A DNA stretch of 64,000 nucleotides, from the NCBI GenBank assembly GCA_018714895.1, contig DVMQ01000006.1:91290-155289 (forward strand), given 5' to 3'. Shown in pieces: positions 1 to 8,360 of the stretch (positions are counted from its first letter, which is position 1; each line of letters opens with the position of its first letter). The DNA is from Coprovicinus avistercoris (GTDB lineage Bacteria > Actinomycetota > Coriobacteriia > Coriobacteriales > Atopobiaceae). The notes under the pieces were generated by a model, which was not told the origin of the DNA, made no database searches, and saw nothing but the letters and a program-made list of their open reading frames with translations. Both the position numbers and the translations under genes were made by a program.

Positions 1-2640
1 ACTGCCCAGGAGGCTTTACAAGCAGCATTGGGTATTGCTGCTGACGCACAGGCTGGTCAGCTCATGCCCATTCACATGTTAAAAGCGCTTCTCAGCTCAG
101 GAGAGCATAACCTGAGCGCTATTATCGAGCGAGTTGGTGCAAATCCGCGCGCTATAGAATCTCAAGTGGATGAGGCTATTGAGCGTCAGCCCAAAGTATC
201 AGGCGCACAGATGGGTGTAAGCAGCGAGTTTGAGCGTGTTGCTACTGCGGCAGAAAAACTTGCTTCAAAACTCGGAGACTCTTATGTAACTTCTGAGCAC
301 CTGCTCTGCGCTCTTGCAGATGATAAAACCGAAGCTGGTTCAATTTTGAAAGCTGCAGGTTTGACTGGCAAGCGTGTTGAAGAGGCATATGCCGAGCTCC
401 GTGGCGATGAGCGTGTTACTAGCCAGGATTCCAAACCTGAGCTCGAAGCTCTCGAACAATACGGCCGCAATGTCACCGATCTTGCTCGCCAAGGCAAGCT
501 TGATCCTGTTATTGGGCGTGTGGAAGAGATTCGCCGTACTGTTCAGGTATTGAGCCGTCGTACAAAAAATAACCCAGTGCTCATTGGTGAGCCAGGCGTT
601 GGTAAAACAGCCATCGTCGAAGGGTTAGCGCAGCGTATTGTTTTGGGCGATGTGCCGTCCACTCTGCGTGATAAAGAGCTGGTAGAGCTTGATATGTCGG
701 CACTTGTTGCTGGCGCAAAGTATCGTGGTGAATTTGAGGATCGACTGAAGTCGGTGCTCAAAGAGGTAGCAAACTCCAATGGTAGGATCGTGCTCTTCAT
801 TGATGAGCTGCATACTATCGTGGGAGCGGGCGCCACTGAGGGCCCTATGGACGCCGGCAATATTCTCAAACCGGCACTCGCTCGTGGAGAACTGCATGCA
901 ATAGGCGCAACAACGCTTGAAGAGTATCGTAAATACATCGAGAAGGACGCGGCGCTTGCACGTAGATTTCAGCCAGTCATGGTGGGTGAACCTACTGTCG
1001 AAGACACCATCTCTATTCTTCGTGGCATTAAAGAGAAGTATGAGATCCATCATGGTGTCCGCATTACCGATGCGGCGCTAGTTGCTGCAGCAGATCTTTC
1101 CAACCGTTACATCTCTGACAGGTTCTTGCCAGACAAGGCTATCGACCTTGTAGATGAAGCTGCAAGTCGTCTGCGTATGGAACTTGATTCCATGCCGGCT
1201 GAGATTGATGCTCAAGATCGTCAATTAACACAAATGCAGATCGAAGAGCAAGCTCTCATGAAAGAGGACGACGATGCTTCTCGTGAGCGTTTGGAAGCTC
1301 TGCGGAAAGAAATAGCGACTGCTCGAGAAAAGCTTGATGGTATGAAGGCAAGCTGGCAAAACGAGCGTGGCGTTATTGATCATGTTCAGGATCTGAAGCA
1401 GCGCATTGACGATGCTCGCAGTGAGGAAGAGCGTGCTACGCGTTCAGGTGATCTTGCTCGTGCATCTGAGCTGCGTTATTCAATCATTCCTTCTCTACAG
1501 AACGAATATAAGCAGGCAGAGCAGGATCTCGCAGAGCGTCAGGCTCGAGGAGAAGGTCTGCTCAAAGAGGAAGTAACAACTGAAGAAATTGCCGAAGTTG
1601 TGTCGTCTTGGACTGGCGTGCCTGTCGCGAAGATGATGCAAGGCGAGATGGATAAGCTCCGCAATCTCGAAGAGCAGCTGCATCTTCGTGTTGTGGGTCA
1701 GAACGAAGCAGTATCGGCAGTGGCAGCTGCTGTGCGTCGTAGCCGTGCTGGTCTTTCCGATCCCGAGCGTCCTATTGGAAGCTTCTTCTTCCTTGGTCCT
1801 ACTGGTGTGGGCAAGACAGAGCTTGCAAAAGCTTTGGCCGAATGCCTGTTTGACGATGAGCGCGCACTTGTTCGTATCGACATGTCTGAATACATGGAGA
1901 AGTTCAGTGTCCAGCGTCTTATCGGCGCACCTCCAGGATATGTGGGGTATGACGAGGGAGGCCAGCTTACTGAAGCTGTGCGTCGCCGTCCCTACAGCGT
2001 AATTCTGTTGGATGAGATGGAAAAAGCGCATCCAGATGTCTTTAACATCTTGCTGCAGGTGCTCGATGATGGACGTCTTACCGATGGTCAGGGCCGTGTT
2101 GTGAGCTTCAAGAACACGATCATCATAATGACCAGCAATGTTGGTAGTCAGTTCATTGCAGGTGCAAACGCCTCCAGCGATCCTGAAGAAGTGCAGAGGC
2201 AGGTTAACGACGCTTTGCGTCAGACCTTCAAGCCTGAATTCCTCAACCGTATAGATGATGTCGTGGTATTCCATGCACTTGGGTTCGAAGATATCGAGAA
2301 GATCGTTGATATCCAGCTTGCTGATGTGCGTGAGCGTCTTGCCCGCGAGCGTATTGTTCTTGAGATGACACCATCCGCCATTCAAACGCTCTCGCTCGAT
2401 GGTCTTGATCCGGTGTTCGGAGCACGTCCTCTGAAGCGTCTTATTCAGCGCCAGGTGGTTGACAATGTTGCTAACCTCATCATTGAGGGCAAGGTCGGCG
2501 AAGGCGATGTTGTCCGAGTAGATGTTAACGATCAGGGCAACTTCTTTGCTGAACGTGACGATTCTGCTACTGCAGAACGTGCAGCAGCTGCGGCGCACAC
2601 TCCGTCGGACGATCCGATTGAGCCGGATGTGCTCGAATAG
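1..2640 (+). CDS. clpB: ATP-dependent disaggregase ClpB, 5'-truncated by window edge
   Basis: ClpB is a hexameric AAA+ disaggregase that works with DnaK to resolubilise aggregated cytosolic proteins. The reading frame is open from base 1, and its first codons (TAQEALQAALGIA) match the conserved start of the Clp N-domain, so the real start lies upstream; the TTG at 28 is internal. The N-domain is followed by AAA+ domain 1 (GEPGVGKT at about 592-615, Walker B VLFIDELH), the long coiled-coil middle domain (about 1200-1560), and AAA+ domain 2 (GPTGVGKT at about 1796-1819, VILLDEMEKAHPDV). The middle domain separates ClpB from ClpC and ClpA. A hairpin terminator follows the stop. The C-terminus carries a short Ala/Asp-rich tail. 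Identity is certain; only the first ~15-20 codons are missing. Confidence 0.97.
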   Translation, partial: TAQEALQAALGIAADAQAGQLMPIHMLKALLSSGEHNLSAIIERVGANPRAIESQVDEAIERQPKVSGAQMGVSSEFERVATAAEKLASKLGDSYVTSEHLLCALADDKTEAGSILKAAGLTGKRVEEAYAELRGDERVTSQDSKPELEALEQYGRNVTDLARQGKLDPVIGRVEEIRRTVQVLSRRTKNNPVLIGEPGVGKTAIVEGLAQRIVLGDVPSTLRDKELVELDMSALVAGAKYRGEFEDRLKSVLKEVANSNGRIVLFIDELHTIVGAGATEGPMDAGNILKPALARGELHAIGATTLEEYRKYIEKDAALARRFQPVMVGEPTVEDTISILRGIKEKYEIHHGVRITDAALVAAADLSNRYISDRFLPDKAIDLVDEAASRLRMELDSMPAEIDAQDRQLTQMQIEEQALMKEDDDASRERLEALRKEIATAREKLDGMKASWQNERGVIDHVQDLKQRIDDARSEEERATRSGDLARASELRYSIIPSLQNEYKQAEQDLAERQARGEGLLKEEVTTEEIAEVVSSWTGVPVAKMMQGEMDKLRNLEEQLHLRVVGQNEAVSAVAAAVRRSRAGLSDPERPIGSFFFLGPTGVGKTELAKALAECLFDDERALVRIDMSEYMEKFSVQRLIGAPPGYVGYDEGGQLTEAVRRRPYSVILLDEMEKAHPDVFNILLQVLDDGRLTDGQGRVVSFKNTIIIMTSNVGSQFIAGANASSDPEEVQRQVNDALRQTFKPEFLNRIDDVVVFHALGFEDIEKIVDIQLADVRERLARERIVLEMTPSAIQTLSLDGLDPVFGARPLKRLIQRQVVDNVANLIIEGKVGEGDVVRVDVNDQGNFFAERDDSATAERAAAAAHTPSDDPIEPDVLE

Positions 2641-2669
2641 TAATCTAGCGACATATAACGTATCTTATT

Positions 2670-2718
2670 TACGCGGTACGGAGCGCCTTTTGCTTCGTGC
2701 CGCGTATCTGTTTATTTT
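2670..2718 (+). terminator. Probable intrinsic terminator after clpB
   Basis: Inverted repeat TACGCGG (2670-2676) and CCGCGTA (2700-2706) with further ACG/CGT pairing inside, followed by the T-rich stretch TCTGTTTATTTT. It starts 30 bases after the clpB stop. Confidence 0.6.
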
Positions 2719-2787
2719 ACGCTCGTCGTTTTTATGAGTAATAATAACGAGGTCCGTTAGCCTGGACGCACGTGTATCAACTGCTTC

Positions 2788-2825
2788 ACATAGACAAGCG
2801 TCTATGTATCACGAGCTCTTCTCGT
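2788..2825 (+). promoter_or_regulatory. Two consecutive small hairpins in the leader of the zinc-ribbon/PASTA gene
   Basis: Perfect 8-bp stem ACATAGAC (2788-2795), loop AAGC, GTCTATGT (2800-2807). It is followed at once by ACGAG (2811-2815), loop CTCTT, CTCGT (2821-2825). They sit 17 bases before the ATG at 2842 and just before its GGGAGG ribosome site. They could be an mRNA leader structure or an operator; function unknown. Confidence 0.35.
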
Positions 2826-2841
2826 GCAGGGAGGCCATTAG

Positions 2842-3819
2842 ATGATTTGTCGCCAATGTGGCGCAGAAGTACCGGAGGGACAGCCAATTTGTCCGTATTG
2901 CGGGGCAAAAATGATGCGGCACCTCTCCGACAACGATATAGAGAAACTTGCCAATACGCCCAGTATTCCAGAAGAAATATCTGGAGCGCATTTTGCAGCA
3001 CCACCTACGAATGATCCAGTTCATCCTGATGATGCAGGTGTGGCTGCTCATGATGTCGATCAGGGCAGTGCGCATGAAGTACTTGATGTCGTCGAGATTG
3101 ATGTTCATGAGCAGGCTTATGACATCACGCCTGCCGTTGAACCGGCTGAGAAGATACCGACGGTGGAGGATATGCCACAAGTGGCAGAACAGCCGGCTTC
3201 TCCTGAGGTAAAGCAGGAGGCGCAGGAACCCACATCAACCGTTATTTATGGTTCAGAAAATACTCTCGCTGAAAGCCAACCGTCCGTAACTGCTCCTATA
3301 GAAGCTTCACCCGAGCGTCGAAGGCTGGAACGTATGGTGCGGCGGGCAAAACGTCGCAGCTTGGTACAGGCAGCTCGTCGTGGTATTGAACAGCAAGATC
3401 ATCCGCACATCCATGTGCACGACAACAATCAGTCTCTTTCAGCTTTCCGTCTTTCTGCTCCTGAGGAACACCGAGATTGGCTCCGTAGAAACCGTCTTAT
3501 TGCTGGCATTGTGTCCTGTGCATGCGTAATACTTCTTGGAATCGCTATAGCATTTGGCACGTGGCAAGCAGAACTTTGGGGGGGCCATACGATCGACGAT
3601 GTGCGTGGAATGACCTCAACCGATGCAACTGCACGTCTTGTTGCCGATGGATTCCAGGTAGTTTTGGCAGAAGAACCCTCAGAAAACTCCGTTGGGTTTG
3701 TTGTGGCAATGTCGCCAGAGCCGGACGTGCGTGCCGATAAAGGTACTACGGTCACGATTTATGTGGGAGTAAACCCAGATAACGCAAATGTGAATACAAC
3801 CGAAGGTGCTGAAGGATAA
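2842..3819 (+). CDS. Zinc-ribbon membrane protein with a C-terminal PASTA domain
   Basis: A 325-residue protein. The N-terminus is a double-CxxC zinc ribbon (MICRQCGAEVP... CPYCGAKMM). A long acidic linker and a basic stretch (ERRRLERMVRRAKRRS) follow. One transmembrane helix lies at about residues 219-240, and an external C-terminal PASTA-type domain of about 65 residues follows (VRGMTSTDATARLVADGF... DKGTTVTIYVG). PASTA domains bind peptidoglycan fragments or lipid II in StkP/PknB kinases, but no kinase domain is present here, so this may be a wall-sensing adaptor. The start ATG at 2842 has GGGAGG 7 bases upstream. A 58-residue acidic protein follows after 2 bases, probably in the same transcript. 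The specific role is not known. Confidence 0.8.
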   Translation: MICRQCGAEVPEGQPICPYCGAKMMRHLSDNDIEKLANTPSIPEEISGAHFAAPPTNDPVHPDDAGVAAHDVDQGSAHEVLDVVEIDVHEQAYDITPAVEPAEKIPTVEDMPQVAEQPASPEVKQEAQEPTSTVIYGSENTLAESQPSVTAPIEASPERRRLERMVRRAKRRSLVQAARRGIEQQDHPHIHVHDNNQSLSAFRLSAPEEHRDWLRRNRLIAGIVSCACVILLGIAIAFGTWQAELWGGHTIDDVRGMTSTDATARLVADGFQVVLAEEPSENSVGFVVAMSPEPDVRADKGTTVTIYVGVNPDNANVNTTEGAEG

Positions 3820-3821
3820 CT

Positions 3822-3998
3822 ATGAAAGCATCTCGTTCATCAGATACATCTAAATCATTTGACGATTTAGATGTGCGCATTGATGCTACAAACAGTGAGT
3901 TTATGCGTGCAGAAAATGAAGATGATGATGGCTACGATCCGTGGTCAGATCGTAGACCTGAACCTGAGCCACTCTTTGAACGTGATCCTTGGGATTAA
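3822..3998 (+). CDS. Small acidic hypothetical protein (58 residues)
   Basis: An open frame MKASRSSDTSKSFDDLDVR... ending FERDPWD, with ATG 2 bases after the stop of the zinc-ribbon/PASTA gene and GAAGGATAAC as a plausible ribosome site. It is very rich in Asp and Glu, with several Trp/Pro (DPWSDRR, RDPWD), and has no membrane segment. Codon use (GAT, GAA, CGT) matches the neighbours, which supports a real gene. It ends 20 bases from the convergent gene that follows. I do not recognise a family; it was judged only on frame, spacing and codon use. Confidence 0.55.
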   Translation: MKASRSSDTSKSFDDLDVRIDATNSEFMRAENEDDDGYDPWSDRRPEPEPLFERDPWD

Positions 3999-4018
3999 AG
4001 GTTGCCAGAAATTGTGCT

Positions 4019-4501
4019 TTAGACATTCGAAATAAGTTGCCACACAATAACCGCCACAATGGCAAGCATTACAACAAGGACAACAAGCGAAACAATTGAT
4101 TTAACTTTGCGTTTGTGTTCGCGTGAGGCGAAAATCGCGCGCCTTCCCTTAGGAATGGATAGATACTGACCATAATGTAAATCGCGACTAATGCGATTCA
4201 TATTATTGCGTGAGCGGCGGTATCCCCTGCCAGCAAGTGGATTAAGGGTGCCGACCGTAAAGTCTGATTCATGAGTAACTTCTGCAAGCGCGTCATCTTG
4301 TTCGAGATCATTGACTGGCTCAACGGTGCGATGAGGAGTGCGTGGACGAACATATCGAGTGTGTGAAGGCGTGGAATGCTGCTCTTCTTCAGGAGCTGTA
4401 GAGTGCTGTGCTTGATTGTCGTGCTTTGGGCCTTCTGCCATGTCTCCTCCGGCGCGAGCATAGAGAGGATTTAGAATCCTTCGTTTATCAGTGTCACTCA
4501 T
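4019..4501 (-). CDS. Small hypothetical protein with one C-terminal transmembrane helix
   Basis: A 160-residue protein on the minus strand, convergent with the 58-residue gene. The first ~110 residues are polar and disordered-looking (Pro/Thr/Glu/His-rich). A basic stretch (SREHKRKVKS) then precedes a single hydrophobic helix (IVSLVVLVVMLAIVAVIVW) and a 5-residue tail, the layout of a tail-anchored membrane protein with a cytosolic N-terminus. The ribosome site is weak (GGGAT). No enzyme motif is visible and the family is not recognised. Confidence 0.65.
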   Translation of the reverse strand: MSDTDKRRILNPLYARAGGDMAEGPKHDNQAQHSTAPEEEQHSTPSHTRYVRPRTPHRTVEPVNDLEQDDALAEVTHESDFTVGTLNPLAGRGYRRSRNNMNRISRDLHYGQYLSIPKGRRAIFASREHKRKVKSIVSLVVLVVMLAIVAVIVWQLISNV

Positions 4502-4582
4502 AATATCCCAATAACTTAAACAAGGCTTCCCTTGTCTAAGTTTTCATAAATCAAAATATATGTGAATAAGACTTAGATTTAA

Positions 4583-4599
4583 TTAGTCAAAATAACTAA
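4583..4599. promoter_or_regulatory. Candidate heat-shock operator (HAIR-like inverted repeat) upstream of hsp20
   Basis: TTAGT (4583-4587), 7-base spacer, ACTAA (4595-4599) in an AT-rich tract about 120 bases before the hsp20 ATG. The 7-base spacer equals that of the actinobacterial HspR operator HAIR (CTTGAGT-N7-ACTCAAG), but the arms differ from the consensus. The assignment is inference from geometry and position. Confidence 0.3.
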
Positions 4600-4719
4600 G
4601 AAAATTTTTGTATTTCTGTATAACTTTACTCAGCGCGGGAATAGTAAGTATTGAAAAACGACAGCCGGAACGCGGCGGAAGTGCCGTCGGTTACCGGCAA
4701 GCAAAAGGAGTGATCAGAT

Positions 4720-5142
4720 ATGGCTAGCATGATTCCGTACGATCGTTACAACAGAGCGCTTCATTCAATCTTTCCGTTTGACATGCTGGATGATTTCCTG
4801 GCAACCCCTTCCGAGGTAACTCCAGGTTTCACAATGGATGTTGAGGACGCTGGGGATAACTACGTAATCTCCGCTCATCTTCCTGGTGTCACGAAGGATG
4901 AGATTGACGTTGAGCTTAACGAAGGCCGTCTTTCCATCTCAGTTGATAAGAAGGAGACCGAGGAAGAGAAAAATAAGAACTACCTGCATAAGGAAAGCCA
5001 CGAGTGGAAGGCTTCGCGCGGCATTTATCTGAAGGATGCTGCTACAGCGGGTCTGACTGCAAAGCTGAACGACGGCATTCTCACCATCAATGTTCCTAAG
5101 CAGCAGGAAAAGCAAAACGTTACGAAGATTTCCATCGACTAG
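4720..5142 (+). CDS. Small heat-shock protein, Hsp20/alpha-crystallin family
   Basis: A 140-residue ATP-independent holdase that binds unfolding proteins in the cytosol and hands them to DnaK/ClpB. The alpha-crystallin domain runs from about residue 33 to 130 (FTMDVEDAGDNYVISAHLPGVTKDEIDVELNEG), with the signature KLNDGILTINVPK near the end. The N-terminal arm starts MASMIPYDRYNRALHSIFPF. The ribosome site AAAGGAG is 11 bases before ATG 4720. The gene is flanked by a long AT-rich promoter region and a strong terminator, so it is monocistronic, as is usual for a stress gene. Its position 2 kb from clpB fits a stress-response neighbourhood. Confidence 0.95.
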   Translation: MASMIPYDRYNRALHSIFPFDMLDDFLATPSEVTPGFTMDVEDAGDNYVISAHLPGVTKDEIDVELNEGRLSISVDKKETEEEKNKNYLHKESHEWKASRGIYLKDAATAGLTAKLNDGILTINVPKQQEKQNVTKISID

Positions 5143-5174
5143 TACAACGAGTTGTAAACAATTACAAGACTCAG

Positions 5175-5210
5175 CGGCCGAGTTGCTTTTGCAGCTCGGC
5201 CGTTATTTTC
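5175..5210 (+). terminator. Intrinsic terminator after hsp20
   Basis: Perfect 8-bp stem CGGCCGAG (5175-5182) and CTCGGCCG (5195-5202), with inner TGC/GCA pairing, then TTATTTTC. It may also serve the convergent gene ending at 5242. Confidence 0.9.
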
Positions 5211-5241
5211 GTTGAGCCAACTGCTCTTTCTTCACGTTGGA

Positions 5242-6048
5242 CTACCAAATAGATAGAGGACGATCTTGTCCTGCGGCTAGAATCGACAGCTTTCCATCTG
5301 TAGTGTGTGCTCTATGGAAAAGTTTGTCATCTGGCTCGGCATTAACGGATTGAGCAAGCGCTTGTACTGCCAGACCAGGTCGATTGTTTTCTTGTGATAG
5401 ATGCATTGCAACTATTGTTTGAGTCGACTCTCCGACAAGCGTACTCAAAGCTTCAGACGCCTGATTATTTGAAAGATGGCCACTGCTGCCTGCGATACGA
5501 GCTTTAAGAAATGAAGGATAGGGGCCGCGTTTGAGCATATCTTGATCATGATTAGCTTCTAGAGCCAAAATGCGCGCATTGTACAAATGTTTTTGAGCTT
5601 GCTGAGTAAGTATGCCGGTGTCAGTGCAATATCCAACAGAATCATTGCCGGTATCAAACTTAAAGCCTATTGGATCCGCAACATCATGTGATGTGGGAAA
5701 AACTTGGATGTGCATGCCGGCAATGGTTATCTCGTCCTCGTCTTCAATGGCCTCAAACGCAATGTTTGTAAGCGATTTCCTTGCCGCCATAGTGCCGGCG
5801 GTGGCAAAGAGAGGGACGTTGGTATGTTTCATAAATACCGGAATACCGGAGGCGTGATCGGAGTGTTCGTGGGTAAGAAAAACTGCTTTGAGATTGTTGA
5901 GATCAAGATGCAAACTGCTCATGCGGTTTAATAGCTCACGACGCGAAAGACCGCAATCGATGAGGACTGTGCCTTCGGGGCCTTCGACAAGGGCAGCATT
6001 TCCTTTGGAACCGCTTGCAAGAATATGAAGGTGAAGAGCAGAAGGCAT
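5242..6048 (-). CDS. Metallo-beta-lactamase fold hydrolase (YycJ/WalJ-like)
   Basis: A 268-residue MBL-fold protein. It begins LHILASGSKGNAALVEG, the typical start of the YycJ/WalJ branch, followed by the metal motif THEHSDH (HxHxDH) at about residues 60-66, then TSHDVADPIGF and YCTDTG, and a late HLSQEN-type histidine. Members of this family are proposed nucleases or phosphodiesterases acting in cell-wall/DNA homeostasis; the substrate here is unknown. The start is taken at ATG 6048 because GGAG (6057-6054) lies 5 bases before it and overlaps the alternative GTG at 6054. It is divergent from tilS. No walK/walR genes are adjacent, unlike in Bacillus. Confidence 0.85.
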   Translation of the reverse strand: MPSALHLHILASGSKGNAALVEGPEGTVLIDCGLSRRELLNRMSSLHLDLNNLKAVFLTHEHSDHASGIPVFMKHTNVPLFATAGTMAARKSLTNIAFEAIEDEDEITIAGMHIQVFPTSHDVADPIGFKFDTGNDSVGYCTDTGILTQQAQKHLYNARILALEANHDQDMLKRGPYPSFLKARIAGSSGHLSNNQASEALSTLVGESTQTIVAMHLSQENNRPGLAVQALAQSVNAEPDDKLFHRAHTTDGKLSILAAGQDRPLSIW

Positions 6049-6134
6049 ACACACTCCGATCGATCTGTTTCATTCTGTGCAGATATACCACTACAAAAGA
6101 TGTAGAGAACTATACGTCGCTACAATGACAACAC

Positions 6135-6147
6135 TACCAATTTGGTA
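6135..6147. promoter_or_regulatory. Palindrome upstream of tilS
   Basis: Perfect odd palindrome TACCAA-T-TTGGTA, 38 bases before the chosen tilS start, in the divergent intergenic region between the MBL-fold gene and tilS. It has the size of a repressor half-site pair; no protein can be assigned. Confidence 0.3.
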
Positions 6148-6184
6148 AACGTGCTTTGTCTGGTTCATGATAAGGGAGATGGAT

Positions 6185-7687
6185 ATGACGAGTGTTGCGC
6201 GGAGATATGGGTCTCAGGGTGGGACCTTTTCACGTCCGCCTGTTCATGAACATGATGAAGGAACAGCCCCCGTTATTCTCATGGTTTCAGGAGGGGCGGA
6301 TTCTACGGCACTGCTCGTTCTTGCTGCCACCTCAGCGCTTGATATCGAGGATGGTAAGGGATGCGCGCGGATTGCGCGGGAGCGTTTGCATGTGCTGCAT
6401 ATCAATCATCAATTACGCGGTGTTGATGCTGAGGAAGACGAAGAGTTTGTACGCGGGCTGTCCGCACGCTATGGTGTTCCCTGCACCGTAGAGTCAGTGG
6501 ATGTTGAGGCATTAGCAAAGCAGCATGGCGACAACGTTGAGAACGTTGGTAGAGAAGTGCGCTATGCCGCGGCGGCGCGCCTTGCCAATGAGTTATCAGC
6601 GCAGATGGGCTGTCCGCGTTCAGCAGCGCGTATTCTTACGGCTCATACCGCCAATGATCGTGCCGAAACTTTTCTTATGAATGCAGTTCGCGGGTCTGGA
6701 GCTTCGGGGCTTTCCTCGATTCCTCGTCGCCGGAATCGCATCGTGCGTCCCTTGCTTGACAGAACTCATGAGGAGCTTTGTGATCTTCTGCGCATGCGGG
6801 GTATCGTCTGGCGCGAAGATGCAACAAACGCCGATACACACTATCTCAGAGCTTTTGTACGCCATGAAGTGCTTCCGGTGGTAAAGCGTAAGAACCCACG
6901 GGTAGTGGCAAGCATTGCTTCTACCTGTGACATCCTTTCTGATGAAGATTCATATCTCACTCAGGTCGCATCTCGCGCGTTTCGAGAGCTTGAACGTCAC
7001 ACCTCAGAAGGGGTTGTTGCTCTTGATGCAGCTCGTCTAGCAGCATTGGATGTTGCTATTGCTCGTCGTGTGGTCAGGCTGGCAATCCTCAGGACCTGTC
7101 CAGACTGTCGACTGGAAGCGCGTCACATCAACGGAGTTCTGCAGCTTGTTGCGGCAGGTTCAGGTTCCATGACAATGCCTCTGGGTGTCGACTGTCGTGT
7201 GGTTCACGGTGTTCTTTTTATGCGCGCTCGCGCAGCAGATGAGTGCATAGAAGCAGGCTGGTTTGAGGTTCCGGGAGAGTTTAAATTGGGAGATGGTCGC
7301 GTTCTAACGGCTCGCCTTATCCGCCTTGCTTCCGGACAAAACGCAGAAGAACTTGCCCGTTTTCATGGACAGGAGTGGGAGAACATGTCGGTGTTGCTCG
7401 ATGCGCACCTGTGTGAAATGGGTGAGCAGAGCGGTAAGTTGTGGGTAGATGGACCAACACCAGGAGAAGTGCTCTGTCCTCTGGGTATGCATGGGCAATC
7501 AAAACGCCTTTCATCGCTCCTTGCCGATGCTCATATTCCTGCAGCAGATCGCATGAATGTGCCTGTGGTAAGAACCGGGCCATCTGGACGAGTGCTTTGG
7601 GTGGCAGGAATTCGTGCAGATGAACGTGCTAAGTGCGGACCTGCTACTAAGGTGCTGCTAGAATTAGGACTTCACAGTGGTGTATAG
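6185..7687 (+). CDS. tilS: tRNA(Ile)-lysidine synthetase TilS
   Basis: TilS joins lysine to C34 of the CAU-anticodon tRNA-Ile to make lysidine, so that the tRNA reads AUA; this is essential in most bacteria. The 500-residue protein has the PP-loop ATP pyrophosphatase motif SGGADS at residues 35-40, LHINHQLRG and the AHTANDRAETFLMN substrate motif (about residues 155-170), and a C-terminal TilS substrate-binding domain (WVAGIRADERAK at the end). The start is set at ATG 6185 because AAGGGAG (6172-6178) lies 6 bases before it, whereas the ATG at 6167 precedes that site. It is followed by hpt and ftsH, the classic tilS-hpt-ftsH order. A ~30-residue extension precedes the PP-loop. Confidence 0.95.
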   Translation: MTSVARRYGSQGGTFSRPPVHEHDEGTAPVILMVSGGADSTALLVLAATSALDIEDGKGCARIARERLHVLHINHQLRGVDAEEDEEFVRGLSARYGVPCTVESVDVEALAKQHGDNVENVGREVRYAAAARLANELSAQMGCPRSAARILTAHTANDRAETFLMNAVRGSGASGLSSIPRRRNRIVRPLLDRTHEELCDLLRMRGIVWREDATNADTHYLRAFVRHEVLPVVKRKNPRVVASIASTCDILSDEDSYLTQVASRAFRELERHTSEGVVALDAARLAALDVAIARRVVRLAILRTCPDCRLEARHINGVLQLVAAGSGSMTMPLGVDCRVVHGVLFMRARAADECIEAGWFEVPGEFKLGDGRVLTARLIRLASGQNAEELARFHGQEWENMSVLLDAHLCEMGEQSGKLWVDGPTPGEVLCPLGMHGQSKRLSSLLADAHIPAADRMNVPVVRTGPSGRVLWVAGIRADERAKCGPATKVLLELGLHSGV

Positions 7688-7760
7688 CGCGTAACCTGTG
7701 ATAGTTCTAGGATGAAGTGTCATGGGTTTAAATAAGGCATTGCGGTCGAAAGGGGCGCAC

Positions 7761-8309
7761 ATGGAGGGTCTGCATCCAGACGTAGAGAGCATCGTTCTTT
7801 CTGAGGATGATATCTCCCAAATCGTTCAGCGCATGGGCGCCGAAATCGGAGCCGATTACGAAGGACGTAATCCGTTAATCGTTGCAGTACTTCGAGGGGC
7901 GGTTGTCTTTACTGCCGACCTCATGAGGGCAATTCATTGTCAGCTTGGCGTGGACTTCATGGCAGTTTCAAGCTATGGAGATGGCACGAAGAGCTCAGGT
8001 GTAGTTCGAATTGTGAAAGACCTCGATACGCGCATTGAGGGCAGGGACGTTCTCATTGTCGAGGATATTTTGGATTCCGGCCTTACCCTGAGCTATCTGA
8101 TGAAAAACCTTGAGTCTCGTAAGCCTCGCTCGTTGGAAGTGGCCGCGTTTCTCGTTAAGGACATTCCCGGTAAGACTCCGGCTGTGCATCCACGCTACGT
8201 TGGTGCTCATGTGCCCGATGCTTTTATTGTTGGATATGGCTTGGACTTTGCAGAGCGCTATCGTAATTTGCCCTATATTGGGGTACTTAAACCCGAGGTG
8301 TATAGCTAA
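7761..8309 (+). CDS. hpt: Hypoxanthine phosphoribosyltransferase
   Basis: Purine salvage enzyme converting hypoxanthine (and usually guanine) plus PRPP to IMP/GMP. The PRPP-binding loop is VLIVEDILDSGLTL, and LRGAVVFTADL and the conserved VGYGLDFAERYRNLPYIGVL at the end are typical of the Hpt family. Starting at ATG 7761 gives 182 residues, the usual length, with AAAGGGG 5 bases upstream; the upstream ATG 7722 would add 13 poorly conserved residues. It lies between tilS and ftsH, as in many Gram-positive bacteria. Confidence 0.95.
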   Translation: MEGLHPDVESIVLSEDDISQIVQRMGAEIGADYEGRNPLIVAVLRGAVVFTADLMRAIHCQLGVDFMAVSSYGDGTKSSGVVRIVKDLDTRIEGRDVLIVEDILDSGLTLSYLMKNLESRKPRSLEVAAFLVKDIPGKTPAVHPRYVGAHVPDAFIVGYGLDFAERYRNLPYIGVLKPEVYS

Positions 8310-8360
8310 TTGTCAGCGTAAGACCGTCGCAGCAAATGCGACTGCAAGGAGCATTTTTTC

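Noticed and set aside
28..30. TTG at 28 as the start of clpB
   Set aside because: The frame is open to base 1 and the residues before it match the Clp N-domain, so the gene is cut by the window edge.
1495..2598. 367-codon open frame on the minus strand inside clpB
   Set aside because: Antisense shadow of a conserved gene: Cys/His/Leu-rich, no ribosome site, no family features.
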